Source: Vigna angularis (taxonomy: Eukaryota; Streptophyta; Magnoliopsida; Fabales; Fabaceae). From it: a stretch of DNA of 64,000 nt. Numbering within the stretch: the first letter of the stretch is position 1; every line of letters begins with the position of its first letter. Positions 60,111 through 64,000 of this stretch are shown in pieces. Location of the stretch: the NCBI RefSeq assembly GCF_016808095.1, contig NC_068970.1, forward strand, positions 20,876,501-20,940,500, given 5' to 3'. Position numbers and translations under genes: made by a program. A model generated the notes under the pieces. That model was not told the origin of the DNA, searched no databases, and saw only the letters and a program-made list of their open reading frames with translations.

Positions 60111-62402
60111 CCAGCTAAGAGGATAAAGCTTCCAAGCCTTATCTTGATAATGAAATTGAAGCCACTTGTAGTGTCTCGATGAGGCATTTATCTTCTGCAG
60201 CCATCATGACATAAGCAGAAAACTTCGAAAGAATAGTAGATAGATTCACTAAATAAGACACTAAACTCACTAAACTGCTGAGAGATTCTGTTCAAAACAA
60301 CATTCATTACGTTAGAGTTTGTTCCTTGTATTTTCATTAGCCAGAATGTTGTTAGGAAGTGAGTGTTTGCACGTGGAAAATAATTCATTTTCAGCTTATC
60401 ATAATTGTGAACCCAAAAATAAGGTTCTATTTATGATGCTCTAATATAAAATTAGTGATTTTGGAACCAAACTAATGTTTAAATTAAATGTAGTTTTAAT
60501 GGGTAATTTTTGTACAAAGTTATGAGAGTCTATCTTTTATACTTATTTCATAATCAATGGTGAATCTTGACCAATAATTTTGAAAAAATCAAAATAACAC
60601 ACTTAAAATTTATATATTTAATCATTGTTGTTAATAAAACAAAAAATAAATAATTAGATAATTATCATCACGTTTTAAAATAGATAAAGGAATTGAATTT
60701 GTGTTGATTTTATCTTCACATGCAACTTTTCTTTTGTTCCTTTTTTAAAAAATAAATATATTTTTCTATTTTTCATAAATATACCTATTTAAAAAAAATT
60801 CAAGATTAAAAAATAAATTATCAAAATCTAACTAAATATTAAGGGACATAATTATTGAAAGGAAAATATATGATAACCAAACCACAATTAAAACCAAGTT
60901 ATGAAAAAACACATAATAGTTAGTTTTTGGTTTTTTGTTCATAAAAAAAATCTATATAAAAGACTCATAATAAAGAAACTTATTAAGTGACACAAGAGAG
61001 TTACGTTTTTTTTCTTCAAAATGAAACAAGACCTATGATAAATAAAAGTAGAAACAACGAATTTGTATTTAACTTTAAAAAAAACATTAGAAAAAGTGAG
61101 AAATGAACAAAAAGAATAACTAAATCAAGAATAGAAAAGTAAAAAAATATCTTAATAACTTTTTTAGTTATTATATTTAATTTTATGTTTTACTATTTCT
61201 TAATGTTAAATGAGATGTTTTATAGAGAGATTAAAAATATTCCTAATTTAATTGTTATTATATATAAAAAAAATTGAAAAAGTTGGGTAACTTTCAAGAA
61301 AATCCGTCGATTTTTTTATTATGTGTACAATATCATTTTTGCTTTGTACATTAACAAAGAATGTGAAACGGTTACATTCCACTTTAATCATCTATCATGA
61401 TTAGTGTTATCAAAATGAGTTTGAATCAACTTGGCCTATTTAGGTTGGACTTAAAAAAAATTGAAATTTTGTAAAGGTAAATTTTGAGCCCGACTCATTA
61501 AAAACTTAATTCTCTCAAGTTGAACTTCTGATGAGTTGAATTCGCTCACAAACCTACCCAAATTTTTTAAGTTATATTATTATATTACAAAATTTGTTTT
61601 TTTTATTATCAACACATAGTAAGCTTGATTGGCTAACTAATCCATGCAATTTTTTTTATTTTTAAGTTATATTATTAACATCATTTGAATTGAATTTTAT
61701 TAATATTTCAATTAGATTTTTTTTATTTTTTTTAGTTAAAAAAATTGTAATTAAGTGAACTAGTGAATCAACCGTTTAACTCACCAATTTGTGATAGATC
61801 GAATCAAATTCAAATTTTTTTGGACTTGTGCAGATACTTGTTCAGATGTGGGATATGAGATATCCGCTGGACCTTCAACGGATCTTGATTTTCGTCAACG
61901 GATGTCAAGATCCATTAAAGGCCAAATGGATCTCCCATATCCGTTGAGCCTTTCAATGATTTCTTTTATTTTAACTGTAGGACAAAATGAAAATGGGAAG
62001 GTGCAGGAAGCAACATGTGGTGGTGGAGGGAGTAACCCTTGATGCAACTAAATCAGCCCAATCAACATTTTCATCTTAGCCTAATCTACCTCGGCACAAA
62101 ACAGCCCAAATAAGAAAAATTATTGAATTAAAGGGTTAAAATGCAAATAAGAAAAAGAAGAAAAAATTATGCAATTAAAACCTAATTAAAATAAAACATT
62201 TTTTATTGAAAGATTTTTCAGAAAATATTAATTTCCTACTTATTTTCAAAAATACTAAAAATACACCTAAAAACCTATTTTTAACTAAAATTCTGCAAAA
62301 CTAAAGAATTAATAGAAAAACCTAAACTATTTTAATTTTAAGCAATAAGAAACTAAAAGAAGCTAAGAAAGACTCCTAAACACAAAAAAAATATATGCAA
62401 AT
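60111..62402. other. Intergenic region with repeat-like sequence, no gene seen
   Basis: Mostly AT-rich. Around 61430-61560 is dispersed-repeat-like sequence. At 61850-61960 the word CAACGGAT recurs and the inverse ATCCGTTG appears, with a perfect 9-bp stem GGATCTTGA (61880) / TCAAGATCC (61905). An 83-codon frame over this block is not supported. Confidence 0.45.
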
Positions 62403-62600
62403 TTAGAGAGTTATCACAAAGTTTTTTAATTGTACCATATAAGTCGTCTCGTCAATGTTTTTATTAAGAAATGTCGTCTTGACATCCCTTTGATGAACAT
62501 CCAAATCGTAATGTGCAACAAGAGTCATGATCGTCCTAAAAGATTCTTTTGGATGAAACTGGGGAGAAAGTCTATTTAAGGTCAATCTCTACCTTTTGAG
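62403..62600 (-). pseudogene. Copia reverse-transcriptase fragment
   Basis: The minus-strand frame reads LSPQFHPKESFRTIMTLVAH, then YDLDVHQRDVKTTFLNKNID and ETTYMVQLKNF. This is the conserved start of the copia reverse transcriptase ('SPV..K.SFR.I.ALVAH.DLELHQMDVKTAFLNG'). A stop follows and the catalytic YVDD box is absent. Confidence 0.85.
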
Positions 62601-62649
62601 TACTAATGGATTTCACACCTTCTACTTACGAGACAAGTTCTCAAACTTT

Positions 62650-63077
62650 ATTGTCTTGCATAGATTTATACCCCTCATTCATTACTTTAATCCATGTTTT
62701 CTAAATTAGGGGCTTGGCTAACTGTTTTACTTTCTGTTTCGGTTGAATTGGTCCGAGGATCGGTCGTCCTTCCTTACTCTGCTCTCTTTTGATCTTCAAT
62801 CCTCTCCGAGAATGCAATCCACTTTGAAGAGTTGTTGACCTGCAGAAGACACTCTGACGCTCAAGTAAGATATGTTTCATAAAGAGGTCTATATTTTATT
62901 AGGATAGAAAATGATATCTTTACCTAGGCCTTAACCCTATATTTATAGGGCTTATGATATGACCTGTCAATCACTCATAAATAGCGTATATTTGCATTTA
63001 ATATGATTATTAAATGTATTAATTAACCATTAATGATATTTATCTTTCCTGATTAGTTTGTCTGACAGCCGGTCGGT
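62650..63077 (-). mobile_element. LTR (solo or remnant), minus strand
   Basis: On the minus strand the block starts TGTCAGACAAACTAATC (about 63068). It has a TATA-type CCTATAAATATAGGG (about 62935-62950) and then CTTGAGCGTCAGAGTGTCTT and CTGCAGGTC (about 62834-62868). The second motif is shared with the plus-strand LTR at 13.97 kb. Its upstream edge lies only a few bases from the DUF726 exon acceptor. The downstream edge is not defined, and the copia RT fragment on the same strand may or may not belong to it. Confidence 0.6.
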
Positions 63078-63083
63078 TTTCAG

Positions 63084-63749
63084 CAACTGATTTTATAGAT
63101 AGTAAATGGAGAATTGCTATTGACAGGTGTGATTTGTCTCCTGATTCTGTCTACAATATAACACTGCTTGGTAGTGGGGGAAAAAGCTTCTTCCTATTTC
63201 TTTTGCTGCTGAATATCATGTATGCAATTCAAAGTGCTAAATGGTTAAAATATCAGGAATTATGATTCTTATTGATTGGGCTATACTTGTACTATTTGGA
63301 CTATTAAAGTTACTGATCCTAGAGTGTTATTATAAGTAGGTGGATAAGGTGAAATTTTAAAACATCATATCACATTTAATATCAGTGTTTAGATTTTCAG
63401 TTCAGGGTTTCAACTGTTTTTGTTGAATTGTGGAATTAGTGAATTAATCTAACTTGAACAACCGAGTCTTGGTATCTGACTGTTGCATAGAACTAACTTA
63501 AATTTCTGAGGGACACCACTAAAGATATTAGAAAATTATATTTGAGGGTTGCATTGTTGTTTGAACATCATGTTCAAGTTTAGTCTGATTTTCTTTTAGT
63601 TTGGTAATTGTACAAGTTATTTTTAAAGAGACGATTTAATTGATGATTGATATTCAAGTGTATTAATATGCTTATTGGCAGCTGAACTAGTAGAAAGAGT
63701 CGTACTTCTAGGAGCACCCATGGACGAAAATTGGGAAGCAGCTCGAAAG
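63084..63749 (+). pseudogene. DUF726-type (TMCO4-like) hydrolase exon remnants
   Basis: Two exon-like pieces have intact splice signals. 63084-63126, after TTTTCAG, encodes ATDFIDSKWRIAIDR. 63682-63749, after TTGGCAG and before GTTTGT, encodes ELVERVVLLGAPMDENWEAA plus RK. Both match the C-terminal alpha/beta-hydrolase domain of DUF726 proteins, which reads '..DYIDSKWAIAIDRSDKAG' and 'LVERVVLLGAP...ENWEAARK'. The exon between them, which should carry the nucleophile motif G-F-S-L-G, is not found in 63127-63681. Upstream exons are absent and replaced by an LTR. Downstream exons could lie beyond 64000. I read it as a broken gene, though an edge effect cannot be excluded. Confidence 0.7.
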
Positions 63750-64000
63750 GTTTGTGGGGCATTTAATTTATTATAAAAGTATGTGTTTTGTGGATTAGAT
63801 GTTTCATTGATACAAATATATAACAGCATTTCTTGCATACGGTGAAGCTTTCATGAGGGTCCTTTTCTTGCATAAACTTAAATTGAAGTTTGACATTATT
63901 CAAGCATGAAATTGAAATTGAAATTGATTAGCGTTACTATAAGGATGCATTACTTTTTTAGTTTCAAATGTAAAAATTTGTATTTATGTTGCTTTTTCTT

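Noticed and set aside
61791..62042. 83-codon frame over the CAACGGAT block
   Set aside because: No homology, and it covers a repeat-rich inverted structure.

Overview
This is a stretch of flowering-plant nuclear DNA, most likely from a legume. It is strongly AT-rich, its genes have several short exons with GT-AG introns, and most of the space between them is decayed retrotransposons, small inverted-repeat elements and simple repeats. The legume call rests on repeat style (for example the inverted-repeat element at 33.2 kb and two LTRs that share a leader motif). It is an inference, not a sequence match.

Four intact genes are supported. From left to right they are: APC10, a subunit of the anaphase-promoting complex (9087-10860, +); a tubby-like F-box protein closest to Arabidopsis TLP2 (18050-19952, -), with a probable untranslated first exon near 26.2-26.5 kb; a plastid-type alpha/beta hydrolase (28497-31792, +); and a very long auxilin-like J-domain protein (53369-59398, +). 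A broken DUF726-type hydrolase remnant sits at the right edge. A tRNA-Glu(TTC)-like gene with a decayed neighbour copy lies at 38.7-38.9 kb. As far as I remember, the Arabidopsis relatives of these genes lie in two paired segments (At2g182xx and At4g362xx-365xx), so the window looks like an ancient gene block spread apart by transposons.

Region by region: 1-8.1 kb is an old LTR-like element split by a very young, complete LTR retrotransposon (976-6464) that is non-autonomous and carries only a gag gene. 8.1-11.3 kb holds APC10. 11.3-17.2 kb holds copia, LTR and transposon-protein remnants. 18-26.5 kb is the TLP gene, whose leader intron appears to contain a decayed copia element (20.1-25.4 kb) with a second copia fragment nested inside. 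28.5-31.8 kb is the hydrolase. 32-53 kb is gene-poor: a MITE, an LTR-like element with minisatellites, the tRNA-Glu, long AT and AAT microsatellites, a hAT-type element with a perfect 8-bp target duplication, and an unclassified repeat. 53.4-59.4 kb is the auxilin-like gene. 59.9-64 kb holds LINE-type, copia and LTR remnants and the DUF726 exons.

The genes are unrelated housekeeping functions (ubiquitin ligation, F-box/tubby signalling, plastid hydrolysis, clathrin uncoating) and do not form one pathway. I found no convincing previously undescribed system. The most interesting items are structural: the young gag-only element with its gene at the wrong end, the retroelement in the TLP leader intron, a GC-AG intron, the hAT element with a related empty site, and the tRNA-Glu pair.
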